NCBI GenBank assembly: GCA_023954045.1
Contig: JAMLIR010000012.1
Location: 62,001-126,000 of the forward strand
Direction of reading: 5' to 3'
Origin: Burkholderiaceae bacterium
GTDB lineage: Bacteria; Pseudomonadota; Gammaproteobacteria; Burkholderiales; Burkholderiaceae_E
Length of the DNA: 64,000 nucleotides
Part shown: one piece after another, positions 1-10,100 of the stretch
Layout of the letters: the number at the start of each line of letters is the position of its first letter
Position numbering within the stretch: position 1 is the stretch's first letter
Program-made: the position numbers and the translations under genes
The notes under the pieces: generated by a model
What the model was told of the DNA's origin: nothing
The model's database searches: none
What the model saw: only the letters and a program-made list of their open reading frames with translations

Positions 1-840
1 CTTGCGGTCGAGCACGTACTGGCGCGCGCGGTGCCAGCAGTCTTCGGCGGCGCCGAGCGCGCCCCACGCGATGCCGTAGCGCGCGCTGTTCAGGCAGGTG
101 AACGGTCCCTTCAGTCCCTCGACGCCGGGCATCAGCTGCGCGTCGGAGACGGCCACCTCGTCCATGACGATCTCGCCGGTGATCGACGCGCGCAGCCCGA
201 CCTTGCCGTGGATCGCCGGCGCCGACAGCCCCTTCATCCCCTTCTCGAGGATGAAGCCCTTGATGCGGCCGTCGTGGTCGCCGCCGACGCACTTGGCCCA
301 GACGACGAACACGTCGGCGATCGGCGAGTTCGAGATCCACATCTTGTTGCCGGTGAGCTGGTAGCCGCCGTCGATGCGTTTCGCGCGTGTCTCCATCGAG
401 CCCGGGTCGGAGCCGTGGTTCGGCTCGGTCAGCCCGAAGCAGCCGATCCACTCGCCGGTGGCGAGCTTCGGAAGGTACTTGCGCTTCTGCGCCTCGGTGC
501 CGAACTCGTGGATCGGCACCATGACCAGCGAGCTCTGCACGCTCATCATCGAGCGGTAGCCGGAGTCGACGCGCTCGACTTCGCGGGCGATCAGCCCGTA
601 GGCGACGTAGTTCAGGCCCGGTCCGCCGTACTCGGTCGGGATCGTCGGGCCCAGCAGGCCGAGCTCGCCCATCTCGCGGAAGATCGCGGGGTCGGTCTTC
701 TCGTTGCGGAACGCCTCGAGCACGCGCGGCGCCAGCCTGTCCTGGCAGTAGGCCATCGCGGCCTCGCGCACCATGCGCTCGTCTTCGCTGAGCTGCGCGT
801 CGAGCAGCAGCGGGTCGTCCCATTTGAATGCGGCCTTCAT
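1..840 (-). CDS. gcdH: Glutaryl-CoA dehydrogenase, N-terminal 280 residues (cut by window edge)
   Basis: This flavoprotein of the acyl-CoA dehydrogenase family oxidatively decarboxylates glutaryl-CoA to crotonyl-CoA at the end of lysine, tryptophan and benzoyl-CoA degradation. The reading frame is open from the ATG at 840 to the left edge, about 70 percent of the usual 395 residues. Recognisable family segments are the [14 protein letters not shown] region, [17 protein letters not shown], the flavin-contacting [17 protein letters not shown] and [19 protein letters not shown]. These match glutaryl-CoA dehydrogenases better than short- or medium-chain acyl-CoA dehydrogenases. The C-terminal part with the catalytic glutamate lies outside the window, so activity cannot be judged. 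It is divergent from the 1012 gene. A role in finishing aromatic or tryptophan catabolism fits the kynurenine genes about 14 kb away, but this is inference. Confidence 0.9.
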   Translation of the reverse strand, partial: MKAAFKWDDPLLLDAQLSEDERMVREAAMAYCQDRLAPRVLEAFRNEKTDPAIFREMGELGLLGPTIPTEYGGPGLNYVAYGLIAREVERVDSGYRSMMSVQSSLVMVPIHEFGTEAQKRKYLPKLATGEWIGCFGLTEPNHGSDPGSMETRAKRIDGGYQLTGNKMWISNSPIADVFVVWAKCVGGDHDGRIKGFILEKGMKGLSAPAIHGKVGLRASITGEIVMDEVAVSDAQLMPGVEGLKGPFTCLNSARYGIAWGALGAAEDCWHRARQYVLDRK

Positions 841-1011
841 CGATCTCTCCTGTCAATCCTGCATCCGGGGCTTCGCGGGTCGGCGGACATCGTAGCGTGG
901 CGCTCCGGGCGGCACAAACCGGCTCGCGTTCCGCGCGGTACCATGCCGGACTCGGGCCGGCAGTCGCGGGATCCGCCCGTCGCCGCCGGCACCGGACCCC
1001 ACGAGGCACCG

Positions 1012-1590
1012 ATGTCGCTGATCGAAATCCGCAAGCGTGCGCTGAATATCGAGACCGTGTTTCACGAAGGCGGCCCGCCCGCGAATCCGCCGCTGCGGAT
1101 GGGCTCGGCGATCGCCGTGATACGCAACCCCTATGCGGGTCGCTACGAACCCGATCTGACGCCCTTTATGGCCGAGCTGCGCACCCTCGGCCATGATCTG
1201 GCTCAAGAGCTCGCCGATGCGCTGGGTCGCGACAAGGTCGAGGCCTACGGCAAGGCGGCGATCGTCGGCGTCGACGGCGAGCTCGAACACGGCGCCGCAT
1301 GGCACGAGGCCGGCGGCTGGGCGATGCGTGCCGTGCTGGGCGAGCCCAAGGCGCTGGTGCCCGCCGCGAAGGCGGTGGCGGCGACCGGCTACCGGCTCAT
1401 GGTGCCGCTGCACTACATCCACGCCTGCTACGTGAGAAGCCACTACAACGCCATGGAGATCGGAATGCAGGACGCGCCGCGCCCGCGCGAGATCCTCTAC
1501 GGGCTGGTCATGGCAACCGGCGGGCGCGTGCACTCGCGGCTCGGCGGCCTGACCAAAGACGAGGTGTCGGTTCACGACGGGCAGCGGTGA
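1012..1590 (+). CDS. Amino acid synthesis family protein (DUF1185 / AA_synth)
   Basis: This 192-residue soluble protein starts MSLIEIRKRALNIETVFHEG and contains VIRNPYAGRYEPDL and a C-terminal MATGGRVHSRLGGL segment. These are typical of the AA_synth (DUF1185) family found beside peptide and amino acid metabolism genes in proteobacteria. The family has solved structures but no settled reaction. The ATG at 1012 was chosen because it begins exactly where family similarity begins. The longer frame upstream overlaps the antisense gcdH gene and reads as low-complexity shadow sequence. The stop lies 16 bp before narX, but nothing else links it to nitrate respiration. Function is unknown. Confidence 0.8.
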   Translation: MSLIEIRKRALNIETVFHEGGPPANPPLRMGSAIAVIRNPYAGRYEPDLTPFMAELRTLGHDLAQELADALGRDKVEAYGKAAIVGVDGELEHGAAWHEAGGWAMRAVLGEPKALVPAAKAVAATGYRLMVPLHYIHACYVRSHYNAMEIGMQDAPRPREILYGLVMATGGRVHSRLGGLTKDEVSVHDGQR

Positions 1591-1606
1591 AGGGTAGAGT
1601 GCGGCG

Positions 1607-3496
1607 ATGCGCGCCTCACCGTGGACACTGGCTGCCAAGCTGGTCGTCATCGGCTTCTCGCTGCTCGTCGTGGCGGTGGGCGCGATCGGGCTCACGCTGT
1701 GGATGACCTGGCACCTCGAGGGCGGCGCCGCCGCGGTCAACGAGGCCGGGCGCATGCGGATGCAGGCGTACCGGCTCGCACTCGAGGGAGAACTCGGGGC
1801 GCGCGACGAAGTCACCCGCCGCATCGCGGTCTTCGACGAGAGCATCGGGGCGCTGAGCACCGGCGAGCCGGCGCGCCCGCTGTTCGTCCCGTGGAACGAC
1901 GCGACCCGCGAGCGCTTCGCCGAGGTGCGCGCCGACTGGGACGCGCTTCGCGCGTCCTGGCTGGCTGATTCGACGCGGGTACCGCTCGCCCGGGTCGACG
2001 AGTTCGTGGCGGCGATCGACGCGTTCGTCGGCGCGATCGAGCGGCAGATGTCGCGCTCGACCGCGATCCTCAACGCGGTGCAGTTCGCGATGCTGGCGCT
2101 TGCGATCGGCGGCGCCGTCGCGCTGCTGTACGCGGGCTACATCTTCGTGGTCGACCCGGTGGCGCAGCTGCAGCGCGGGCTCGCGCGGGTCGAGAAGGGC
2201 GAACTGGACGCGCGCGTCGCCGTCGATTCGAAGGACGAGTTCGGGCAACTGGCCGACGGGTTCAACCGGATGACCGCGAACCTGCAGGCGCTGTACCAGG
2301 GCCTCGAGGACAAGGTCCGCGAGAAGACCGCCGGGCTCGAGCAGAAGCGGCAGCGCCTCGCGGCACTCTACGACGCGAGTGCGCTGATCGGCGCCGCCGG
2401 GTCGCTCGACGAACTCGCGCGCGGCTTCGCGCGCAAGGTGCGCGAGATCGCGCGCGCCGACGCGGCCGCGCTGCGCTGGTCCGACGAGGCGAACCAGCGC
2501 TACCTGATGCTCGCCGGCGACAGCCTGCCCGAAGCGATGGCGCGCAAGGAGCAGTGCGTGGACGCCGGCACCTGCCACTGCGGCCGGCTGCAGCCGCAGG
2601 CCGGGGTGCGCGTGATCGCGATCCGCCCCGACCCCGCGATGAGCTTCGATCACTGCGCGGCCGCCGGTTACCGCACGCTGGTTTCGGTGCCGGTCGTGCT
2701 GCAGCAGAGGGTGCTGGGCGAGATCGACCTGTTCTACTACGGCGAGGCGGCGATCACGGGCGAGGACCGGACGCTGCTCGAGGCGCTGGCCAGCCACCTC
2801 GCGACCGCGATGGAAGGGCTGCGCGCCGCGGCGCTCGACGTCGAGGCGGCGGTCGCGCAGGAGCGCGGGCTGCTGGCGCAGGAACTGCACGACTCGATCG
2901 CGCAGTCGCTCGCGTTCCTGAAGATCCAGGTGAGGCTGCTGCGCGACGCGGTCGCCCGCGCGGACGCACCGGCCGTCGAGCGGATCATCGGCGAGCTCGA
3001 CGCGGGAGTGCGCGAGAGCTACAGCGACGTGCGCGAGCTGCTGGTGCACTTCCGCACGCGGACGCGCGACGAGGACATCGAGCCGGCACTGCGCACGACG
3101 CTGTCGAAGTTCGAGCACCAGACCGGGCTGCGCACGCACCTGAGCATCGAGGGTCACGGCCTGCCGCTGGATCCCGCGGTGCAGGTGCAGGTGCTGCACG
3201 TCGTTCAGGAGGCGCTGTCGAACGTGCGCAAGCACGCCCGGGCCACGCAGGTCTGGCTGCGCGTGCGGCAGGCGCCGGCGTGGCGCTTCGAGGTGCTCGA
3301 CGACGGACACGGCTACGACGCCGCGGCGATGGCGAGCGACGAGACGCACGTCGGGTTGCGGATCATGCGCGAGCGCGCGCAGCGGATCGGCGCGCAGGTG
3401 TCGGTCGAGTCCGCGCCGGGCGAGGGCACCCGGATGGTCCTCGCGCTCCCGCCTCAGGCGGGCGCAGCGACCCGGGCCGACGAGGCGGCCGCCTGA
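1607..3496 (+). CDS. narX: NarX-type nitrate/nitrite sensor histidine kinase
   Basis: A 629-residue inner-membrane histidine kinase that senses periplasmic nitrate or nitrite and phosphorylates the NarL-type regulator encoded next. The order seen is TM1 at about 10-32, then a periplasmic domain with a P-box-like NEAGRMRMQAYRLA at 45-58 (the nitrate-binding element in NarX/NarQ), TM2 at about 156-178, HAMP, a coiled-coil, a GAF-like central module, a HisKA_3 dimerisation helix with phospho-acceptor His428 in AQELHDSIAQS, and a C-terminal HATPase with ALSNVRKHA, DDGHGYD and GLRIMRERA. The central module carries four cysteines (C317, C323, C325, C350), reminiscent of the Cys cluster of NarX kinases. 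It precedes narL by 37 bp and probably forms an operon with it. Assignment to NarX rather than NarQ rests on this cluster and on location. Confidence 0.9.
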   Translation: MRASPWTLAAKLVVIGFSLLVVAVGAIGLTLWMTWHLEGGAAAVNEAGRMRMQAYRLALEGELGARDEVTRRIAVFDESIGALSTGEPARPLFVPWNDATRERFAEVRADWDALRASWLADSTRVPLARVDEFVAAIDAFVGAIERQMSRSTAILNAVQFAMLALAIGGAVALLYAGYIFVVDPVAQLQRGLARVEKGELDARVAVDSKDEFGQLADGFNRMTANLQALYQGLEDKVREKTAGLEQKRQRLAALYDASALIGAAGSLDELARGFARKVREIARADAAALRWSDEANQRYLMLAGDSLPEAMARKEQCVDAGTCHCGRLQPQAGVRVIAIRPDPAMSFDHCAAAGYRTLVSVPVVLQQRVLGEIDLFYYGEAAITGEDRTLLEALASHLATAMEGLRAAALDVEAAVAQERGLLAQELHDSIAQSLAFLKIQVRLLRDAVARADAPAVERIIGELDAGVRESYSDVRELLVHFRTRTRDEDIEPALRTTLSKFEHQTGLRTHLSIEGHGLPLDPAVQVQVLHVVQEALSNVRKHARATQVWLRVRQAPAWRFEVLDDGHGYDAAAMASDETHVGLRIMRERAQRIGAQVSVESAPGEGTRMVLALPPQAGAATRADEAAA

Positions 3497-3533
3497 TGCG
3501 CGCGGTTCGACTCGTGCGACGGCGGGAGCGCGC

Positions 3534-4202
3534 GTGAGCGGCGCGATCCGGGTGCTCGTGGTCGACGACCACACGCTGTTCCGGCGCGGGCTGGTGGCGC
3601 TGCTCGCGACCGAGTCCGATCTCGACGTCGTCGGCGAGGCGGCGGACGCCGGGGAGGCGACGCGACGCGCGGCCGAGTTGCAGCCCGACGTGATCCTGCT
3701 GGACAACCACCTGCCCGGCGTGACGGGCATCGCCGCGCTGGCCGGCCTGAAGGAGGCGGCTCCCGGGGCGCGCGTGCTGATGCTCACGGTCAGCGAAGAC
3801 GAGACCGACCTGTCCGCGGCGCTGCGCGCGGGCGCGCAAGGCTACGTGCTGAAGACGATCGACGGCGACGTCCTGGCACAGGCGATCCGGCGCACCGCGC
3901 GCGGCGAGTCGGTGGTCAGTCCCGAGATGACCGGCAAGCTGGTGCAGGCGCTGCGGTCGATCACCGGCAGCGCCGCGCCGGCCGGCGCTGCGGCGCCGGC
4001 GGATCAGCTCGCGACGCTGTCGCCGCGCGAGCGCGAGATACTCGAGCACATCGCGCGCGGCGCGAGCAACAAGGCGATCGCGCGCTCGCTCGACATCGCC
4101 GAGACCACCGTCAAGATCCACGTCCAGCACATCCTGCGCAAGCTCGGGCTCAGTTCGCGCGTGCAGGCGGCCGTCTACCTGACCGGGCGCGGCTCGGCCT
4201 GA
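3534..4202 (+). CDS. narL: NarL-family response regulator
   Basis: This 222-residue two-component regulator pairs with NarX to switch on nitrate respiration genes. The receiver domain has the acidic pair in VLVVDDH, the phospho-acceptor Asp57 in ILLDNHLPG and the lysine in YVLKTID. The C-terminal LuxR/GerE helix-turn-helix reads LSPREREILEHIARG, then NKAIARSLDIAETTVKIHVQHIL. The start is a GTG preceded by a GGGAG ribosome site. The ATG at 3496 is in another frame and gives only a short peptide. The downstream narK1 gene begins 157 bp later. A single heptamer matching the NarL consensus (TACTCCT at 4238-4244) lies in that gap, which is suggestive but not sufficient. Confidence 0.9.
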   Translation: MSGAIRVLVVDDHTLFRRGLVALLATESDLDVVGEAADAGEATRRAAELQPDVILLDNHLPGVTGIAALAGLKEAAPGARVLMLTVSEDETDLSAALRAGAQGYVLKTIDGDVLAQAIRRTARGESVVSPEMTGKLVQALRSITGSAAPAGAAAPADQLATLSPREREILEHIARGASNKAIARSLDIAETTVKIHVQHILRKLGLSSRVQAAVYLTGRGSA

Positions 4203-4359
4203 TCCGGCACGCGACGCCCGGCGCGACGGCCGGGTAGTACTCCTTTCGAACGATGGCCGGCGGCTACCCGTCGTTCTTCCGGCGAATGGGGTCGGCACCG
4301 TCCCGAAGGATGTTCGCCAGGCGGCGCGATGCCTACAGTGCCGCCATGGAGAGCCGATC

Positions 4360-5637
4360 ATGAATTCCACTTCGCTCGAGGGGCCGCGGGCGCGGCAGGC
4401 GCTGTCGGTGCTGATCGCCAGCACGCTCGCCTTCACGGTCTGCTTCATGGTCTGGATGATGTTCGGCGTGATCGGGATACCGATCCGCAAGGCGCTGGAC
4501 CTCAACGCCACCGAGTTCGGCCTGCTGACCGCGACGCCGGTGCTCACGGGGTCGCTGGTGCGCGTGCCGCTCGGCATCTGGACCGACCGCTACGGCGGAC
4601 GCATCGTGATGGCGGTGCTGATGGCGATCACGGTCCCGGCGATCTGGCTGATGTCGTACGCGACCGAGTTCTGGCACTTCATCGTGATCGGGCTGTTCGT
4701 CGGCCTGGCGGGCGGCTCGTTCTCGGTGGGCACGCCGTACGTGGCGCGCTGGTTCCCGCGCAACCGGCAGGGTTTCGCGATGGGGGTCTACGGCGCGGGC
4801 AATTCGGGCGCGGCGGTGAACAAGTTCGTCGCGCCCGCGCTCGTCGTCGCGTTCGGCTGGACGATGGTGCCGAAGGTCTACGCGGCGATCATGCTGGGCA
4901 CGCTGGTGCTGTTCTGGCTGCTCAGCCACAGCGATCCGGCGCACCTGGTCCCGAGCCACGTGCGCTTCGCCGACCAGCTCAAGGCGCTGAAGGATCCCCG
5001 GGTCCTGAAGTACTGCCAGTACTACAGCATCGTGTTCGGCGGCTACGTGGCGTTGAGCCTGTGGATGGTCCAGTACTACGTCGGCGAATACGGGCTCGAC
5101 ATCCGGGTCGCCGCGTTGCTGGCCGCCTGCTTCTCGCTGCCCGGCGGCGTGCTGCGCGCGGTCGGCGGCTGGCTGTCCGATCGCTACGGCGCGCACAGCG
5201 TGACCTGGTGGGTGATGTGGGTCAGCTGGATCTGCCTGTTCCTGCTCAGCTATCCGCAGACCCAGTTCACGGTGGCCACCGTCGAGGGAACGCGCAGCTT
5301 CACGATCGGCCTGAACGTCTACGCGTTCACGCTGCTGATGTTCGTGCTCGGCATCGCCTGGGCCTTCGGCAAGGCGAGCGTGTTCAAGTACATCAGCGAC
5401 GAGTATCCGCACAACATCGGCACGATCTCGGGAATCGTCGGCCTGGCGGGCGGAATGGGCGGGTTCGTGCTGCCGATCATGTTCGGCGCGCTGCTCGACC
5501 TGACCGGGATCCGCTCGAGCGCGTTCATGCTGATGTACGGCGTGGTCTGGGTGTCGCTGATCTGGATGTACTTCACCGAGGTGCGTCGCACCGAGGTCAT
5601 GGGGCCGCGCGGCGCGGTCGAGGCAACGCGCGCCTGA
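4360..5637 (+). CDS. narK1: NarK1-type nitrate/proton symporter (MFS)
   Basis: This 425-residue, 12-helix major facilitator superfamily transporter resembles the NarK1 class, thought to import nitrate with protons when nitrate respiration starts. It shows the MFS loop GIWTDRYGGRIV after helix 2, a nitrate-porter-like GLAGGSFSVGTPYVARWFP signature, a second-half loop GWLSDRYGAHSV, and a late GIVGLAGGMGGFVLPIMFG segment typical of nitrate/nitrite porters. GGAGAG sits just before the ATG at 4360. A narK2 gene follows after 24 bp, recreating as separate genes the NarK1-NarK2 pair that is fused in some denitrifiers. It is probably transcribed with narK2GHJI from the 4203-4359 region. Transport direction is inferred from class, not seen. 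Confidence 0.88.
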   Translation: MNSTSLEGPRARQALSVLIASTLAFTVCFMVWMMFGVIGIPIRKALDLNATEFGLLTATPVLTGSLVRVPLGIWTDRYGGRIVMAVLMAITVPAIWLMSYATEFWHFIVIGLFVGLAGGSFSVGTPYVARWFPRNRQGFAMGVYGAGNSGAAVNKFVAPALVVAFGWTMVPKVYAAIMLGTLVLFWLLSHSDPAHLVPSHVRFADQLKALKDPRVLKYCQYYSIVFGGYVALSLWMVQYYVGEYGLDIRVAALLAACFSLPGGVLRAVGGWLSDRYGAHSVTWWVMWVSWICLFLLSYPQTQFTVATVEGTRSFTIGLNVYAFTLLMFVLGIAWAFGKASVFKYISDEYPHNIGTISGIVGLAGGMGGFVLPIMFGALLDLTGIRSSAFMLMYGVVWVSLIWMYFTEVRRTEVMGPRGAVEATRA

Positions 5638-5661
5638 CGGCCGCGCGACGGAGGTTCCGAA

Positions 5662-7110
5662 ATGAATGCGACCGCGGCTGACGCCGGGCGCACCAGGCCC
5701 GGCAGGGTGCTGCACGTCTGGACGCCCGAGGACAGGGCTTTCTGGGTCCGTGAAGGCGAGGCGATCGCCACGCTCAATCTCTGGATCTCGGTGCCGGCGC
5801 TGTTCCTGGCGTTCGCGATCTGGCAGCTGTGGAGCGTGGTGGCGGTGAGCCTGCCCGCACTCGGCTTCAAGTACTCGACCAACCAGCTGTTCTGGCTCGC
5901 CGCGGCGCCCGCGCTCTCGGGCGCCACGCTGCGGATCTTCTACTCGTTCATGATCCCGCTGGTCGGCGGCCGGCGCTGGACGGCGATCTCCACCGCGTCG
6001 CTGCTGATCCCGGCGATCGGGATCGGCGTCGCGGTCCAGGATCCGACCACCAGCTACCCGACGATGCTGGTGCTCGCGCTGCTGTGCGGGCTGGGCGGCG
6101 GCAACTTCAGCTCGAGCATGGCCAACATCAGCTTCTTCTTCCCGAAGGAGCGCAAGGGTTCGGCGCTCGGGGTCAACGCGGGGCTGGGCAACCTCGGCGT
6201 GTCGGTGGTGCAGTTCCTGGCCCCGCTGGTCGTTTCGGTCGGCATCCTGGGCATCTTCGGCGGCGATCCGCAGGGCATCGTCAACAAGGAAGGCGAGCAC
6301 GTCCACGTCTGGACGCAGAACGCCGCGTTCATCTGGGTGCCGTGGATCGCGGTCGCGGCGGTCGCGGCCTGGTTCTTCATGAACGACATCGCCGACGCGA
6401 AGGCGTCGTTCGCCGCGCAGGCGGCGATCTTCCGGCGCAAGCACAACTGGCTGATGTGCATCCTCTACCTCGGCACCTTCGGTTCGTTCATCGGCTTCGC
6501 CGCCGGCTTCCCGCTGTTGATCCGCAGCCAGTTCCCGGGCGTCAACCCGCTCGCCTTCGCGTGGCTCGGCCCGCTCGTCGGCGCCCTGATCCGGCCGGTC
6601 GGCGGCTGGCTCTCGGACCACCTCGGCGGCGCGCGCGTCACGTTCTGGAACTTCGTCGTGATGGCGCTCGCGGTGATCGGCGTGCTCTTCTTCCTGCCCA
6701 AGGGCACCGGCGGCTTCGCGCTGCCGTTCGGGCCCGCCGAGGGCAGCTTCACCGGCTTCTTCCTGATGTTCCTGCTGCTGTTCCTGACCACCGGCATCGG
6801 CAACGGGTCGACGTTCCGGATGATCCCGGTGATCTTCCTGAACCAGAAGCTCGCCGAGCTGCGCAGCGACGACGAGGCCGAGCGCGCGAGAGCGACCCGG
6901 GAGGGCAACACGGAGGGTGCCGCCGCGCTGGGCTTCGCCGGCGCGCTCGGCGCCTACGGCGGCTTCTTCATCCCGAAGAGCTACGGCAGCTCGATCGCCG
7001 CCACCGGCGGGCCCGAGGCCGCGCTGTGGATCTTCACCGTCTTCTACGGCCTGTGCATCGTCCTGACGTGGTGGTACTACGCGCGCAGGAACGCGGAGAT
7101 GCCGTGCTGA
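5662..7110 (+). CDS. narK2: NarK2-type nitrate/nitrite antiporter (MFS)
   Basis: A 482-residue MFS protein, longer than NarK1 and with an N-terminal extension carrying the VWTPEDRAFW segment seen in E. coli-like NarK/NarU. Family signatures are GLGGGNFSSSMANISFFFPKERKGSALG (first half, split here for description), VGGWLSDHLGGARVTFWNF and FAGALGAYGGFFIPKSYG. NarK2 types exchange cytoplasmic nitrite for nitrate during respiration. A large periplasmic loop lies around residues 200-220. It begins after a GGAGG ribosome site, 24 bp behind narK1, and narG begins 34 bp after its stop. The pairing of a symporter and an exchanger fits start-up and steady-state nitrate respiration respectively. Confidence 0.9.
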   Translation: MNATAADAGRTRPGRVLHVWTPEDRAFWVREGEAIATLNLWISVPALFLAFAIWQLWSVVAVSLPALGFKYSTNQLFWLAAAPALSGATLRIFYSFMIPLVGGRRWTAISTASLLIPAIGIGVAVQDPTTSYPTMLVLALLCGLGGGNFSSSMANISFFFPKERKGSALGVNAGLGNLGVSVVQFLAPLVVSVGILGIFGGDPQGIVNKEGEHVHVWTQNAAFIWVPWIAVAAVAAWFFMNDIADAKASFAAQAAIFRRKHNWLMCILYLGTFGSFIGFAAGFPLLIRSQFPGVNPLAFAWLGPLVGALIRPVGGWLSDHLGGARVTFWNFVVMALAVIGVLFFLPKGTGGFALPFGPAEGSFTGFFLMFLLLFLTTGIGNGSTFRMIPVIFLNQKLAELRSDDEAERARATREGNTEGAAALGFAGALGAYGGFFIPKSYGSSIAATGGPEAALWIFTVFYGLCIVLTWWYYARRNAEMPC

Positions 7111-7144
7111 GCGCACGGCCATCGAACGACCCCGGGAGCCCCCG

Positions 7145-10100
7145 ATGAGCCACTTCCTCGACCGCCTCACCTTCTTCAACCAGCCGAAAGAAGCGTTCTC
7201 CGACGGCCACGGCGTCACCACCGGCGAAGACCGGACCTGGGAGGACGCCTACCGCAACCGCTGGCAGCACGACAAGATCGTGCGCTCGACGCACGGCACG
7301 AACTGCACCGGATCGTGCTCGTGGAAGATCTACGTGAAGGGCGGCATCGTCACCTGGGAGACGCAGCAGACCGATTACCCGCGCACCCGGCCCGACCTGC
7401 CGAACCACGAACCGCGCGGGTGCGCCCGTGGCGCGAGTTACAGCTGGTACCTGTACAGCGCGAACCGCGTGAAGTACCCGATGGTGCGCGGGCGCCTGAT
7501 GAAGGCCTGGCGCGCGGCCCGGGCGGTGGCGAAGTCCCCGGTCGACGCGTGGGCGGCGATCGTCGAGAACGACGCGGTGCGGCGCGACTACCAGCAGCAG
7601 CGCGGGATGGGCGGTTTCGTGCGCGCCGACTGGGACGAGGTCGACGAGCTGATCGCCGCGGCCAACGTCTACACGATCGAGCGCTACGGGCCCGACCGGG
7701 TCGTCGGGTTCTCGCCGATTCCGGCGATGTCGATGATCTCCTACGCCGCCGGTGCGCGCTACCTGTCGCTGATCGGCGGCACCTGCCTGAGCTTCTACGA
7801 CTGGTACTGCGACCTGCCGCCCTCGAGCCCGCAGACCTGGGGCGAGCAGACCGACGTTCCCGAGTCGGCCGACTGGTACAACTCGACGTTCCTGATCGCC
7901 TGGGGGTCGAACGTCCCGCAGACGCGCACGCCCGACGCGCACTTCTTCACCGAGGTGCGCTACAAGGGCGCCAAGGTGGTGGCGGTCACGCCCGACTACG
8001 CGGAAGTCTCGAAGCTCGCCGACCTCTGGCTGCACCCGAAGCAGGGCACCGACGCGGCGCTGGCGATGGCGATGGGCCACGTGATCCTGAAGGAGTTCTA
8101 CTTCGACCGGCGCTCGTCCTACTTCGACGACTACGCGCGCCGCTACACCGACCTGCCGATGCTGGTGCAGCTGCGCGAGACAACGCTCGCCGACGGCACG
8201 AAGGTGCTCGCGCCCGATCGCTACCTGCGGGCCAGCGACTTCGGCGACGCGCTCGGCCAGGACAACAATCCCGAGTGGAAGACGGCGGCGTTCGACCAGA
8301 CCGGCGCGATCGTCGTGCCGAACGGTTCGATCGGGTTCCGCTGGGGCAAGGAAGGGCGGGCCGACGCGGGCAAGTGGAACCTGGAGAATCGCGAGGCGCG
8401 CGGCGGCAGGGAGGTGAAGCTCTCGCTTTCGCTGCTCGACGACGCTGCGCCGGCGCACGAGGTGGTCACGGTCGGGTTCCCGTACTTCGGCGGCATCGAG
8501 ACCCCGCACTTCGAGCGCAACGACCAGGGCGGCGCGGTGCTGAAGCGTCAGGTGCCGGCGGCCCGGCTGGCGCTGGTCGAGGGCGGCGAGCGGCGCGAGG
8601 TGCTGGTGGCGACGGTGTTCGACCTGCTCGCGGCCAACTACGGGGTCGCGCGCGGACTGCCCGCGGAGAACGCGGCCGACGACTACGACAGCGACCGCCC
8701 GTACACGCCCGCGTGGCAGGAGCGGATCACCGGGGTGCCGCGGGCGCAGGCGATCGCGGTCGCGCGCCAGTTCGCCGACAACGCGGACAAGACCCGCGGG
8801 CGGTCGATGGTGATCATCGGCGCGGCGATGAACCACTGGTACCACAGCGACATGAACTACCGCGGCATCATCAACATGCTGATGCTGTGCGGGTGCGTCG
8901 GGCAGACCGGGGGCGGCTGGGCGCACTACGTGGGCCAGGAGAAATTGCGCCCGCAGACCGGATGGACGGCGCTGGCGTTCGCGCTCGACTGGATCCGGCC
9001 GCCGCGCCAGCAGAACTCGACGAGCTTCTTCTACGCGCACACCGACCAGTGGCGCTACGAGCGCCTGGGGGTCGACGAGATCCTCTCGCCGCTGGCCGAC
9101 CGCAGTCGCTACCAGGGATCGATGATCGACTGCAACGTGCGCGCCGAGCGGATGGGCTGGCTGCCGTCGGCGCCGCAGCTGAAGACCAATCCGCTGCAGG
9201 TGGTGCGCGACGCGCAGGCCGCGGGCGTCGACCCGAAGGACTACGTGAAGCGTGCGCTGAAGGACGGCTCGCTGCAGATGAGCTGCGAGGATCCCGACGA
9301 TCCGGCCAACTGGCCGCGCAACCTGTTCGTCTGGCGCTCGAACCTGCTCGGCTCCTCGGGCAAGGGCCACGAGTACTTCCTGCGCCACCTGCTCGGCACG
9401 AGCCACGGCGTGCAGGGCAGCGACCTCGGGCCCGGCGACGCCAAGCCGCAGGAGGTGCGCTGGCACGCGCAGGCCCCGGAAGGCAAGCTCGACCTGCTGG
9501 TGACGCTCGACTTCCGGATGAGCACGACCTGCCTGTACTCGGACGTCGTGCTGCCGACGGCCACCTGGTACGAGAAGAACGACCTGAACACCAGCGACAT
9601 GCACCCGTTCATCCATCCGCTGTCGACCGCGGTCGATCCGGCCTGGCAGGCGCGCAGCGACTGGGAGATCTACAAGGGCTTCGCGAAGAAATTCAGCGAG
9701 GTCTGCGTCGGGCACCTCGGCGTCGAGAAGGAGGTCGTGCTCACGCCGATGATGCACGACACGCCGGGCGAACTCGCGCAGGCGCTCGACGTGCGCGACT
9801 GGAGGCGCGGCGAGTGCGAGCTCGAACCGGGGCGAACGGCGCCGCAGGTGACGGTCGTCGAGCGCGACTACCCGAACACCTTCCGGCGGTTCACCGCCCT
9901 CGGCCCGCTGATGAGCCGCATCGGCAACGGCGGCAAGGGCATCGCGTGGAACACCGAGGACGAGGTGCGGGCGCTGGCGGAGCTCAACGGCGCGGTCGCC
10001 GACGAGGGCACGACGAAGGGGCTGCCGCGAATCGTCACCGACATCGACGCGGCCGAGACGGTGATGATGCTCGCCCCCGAGACCAACGGCCACGTCGCGG

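Noticed and set aside
31-1011. Plus-strand extension upstream of the AA_synth gene
   Set aside because: It overlaps antisense gcdH and the translation is an Arg/Asp/His-rich shadow; family similarity begins at 1012.
4203-4359. FNR box upstream of narK1
   Set aside because: I looked for TTGAT-N4-ATCAA and found no acceptable match; only one NarL-like heptamer is present, so no FNR feature is reported.
4333-7221. Open frame of 962 codons antisense to both narK genes
   Set aside because: Low-complexity charged translation with no domain, covering two clear transporter genes on the other strand.
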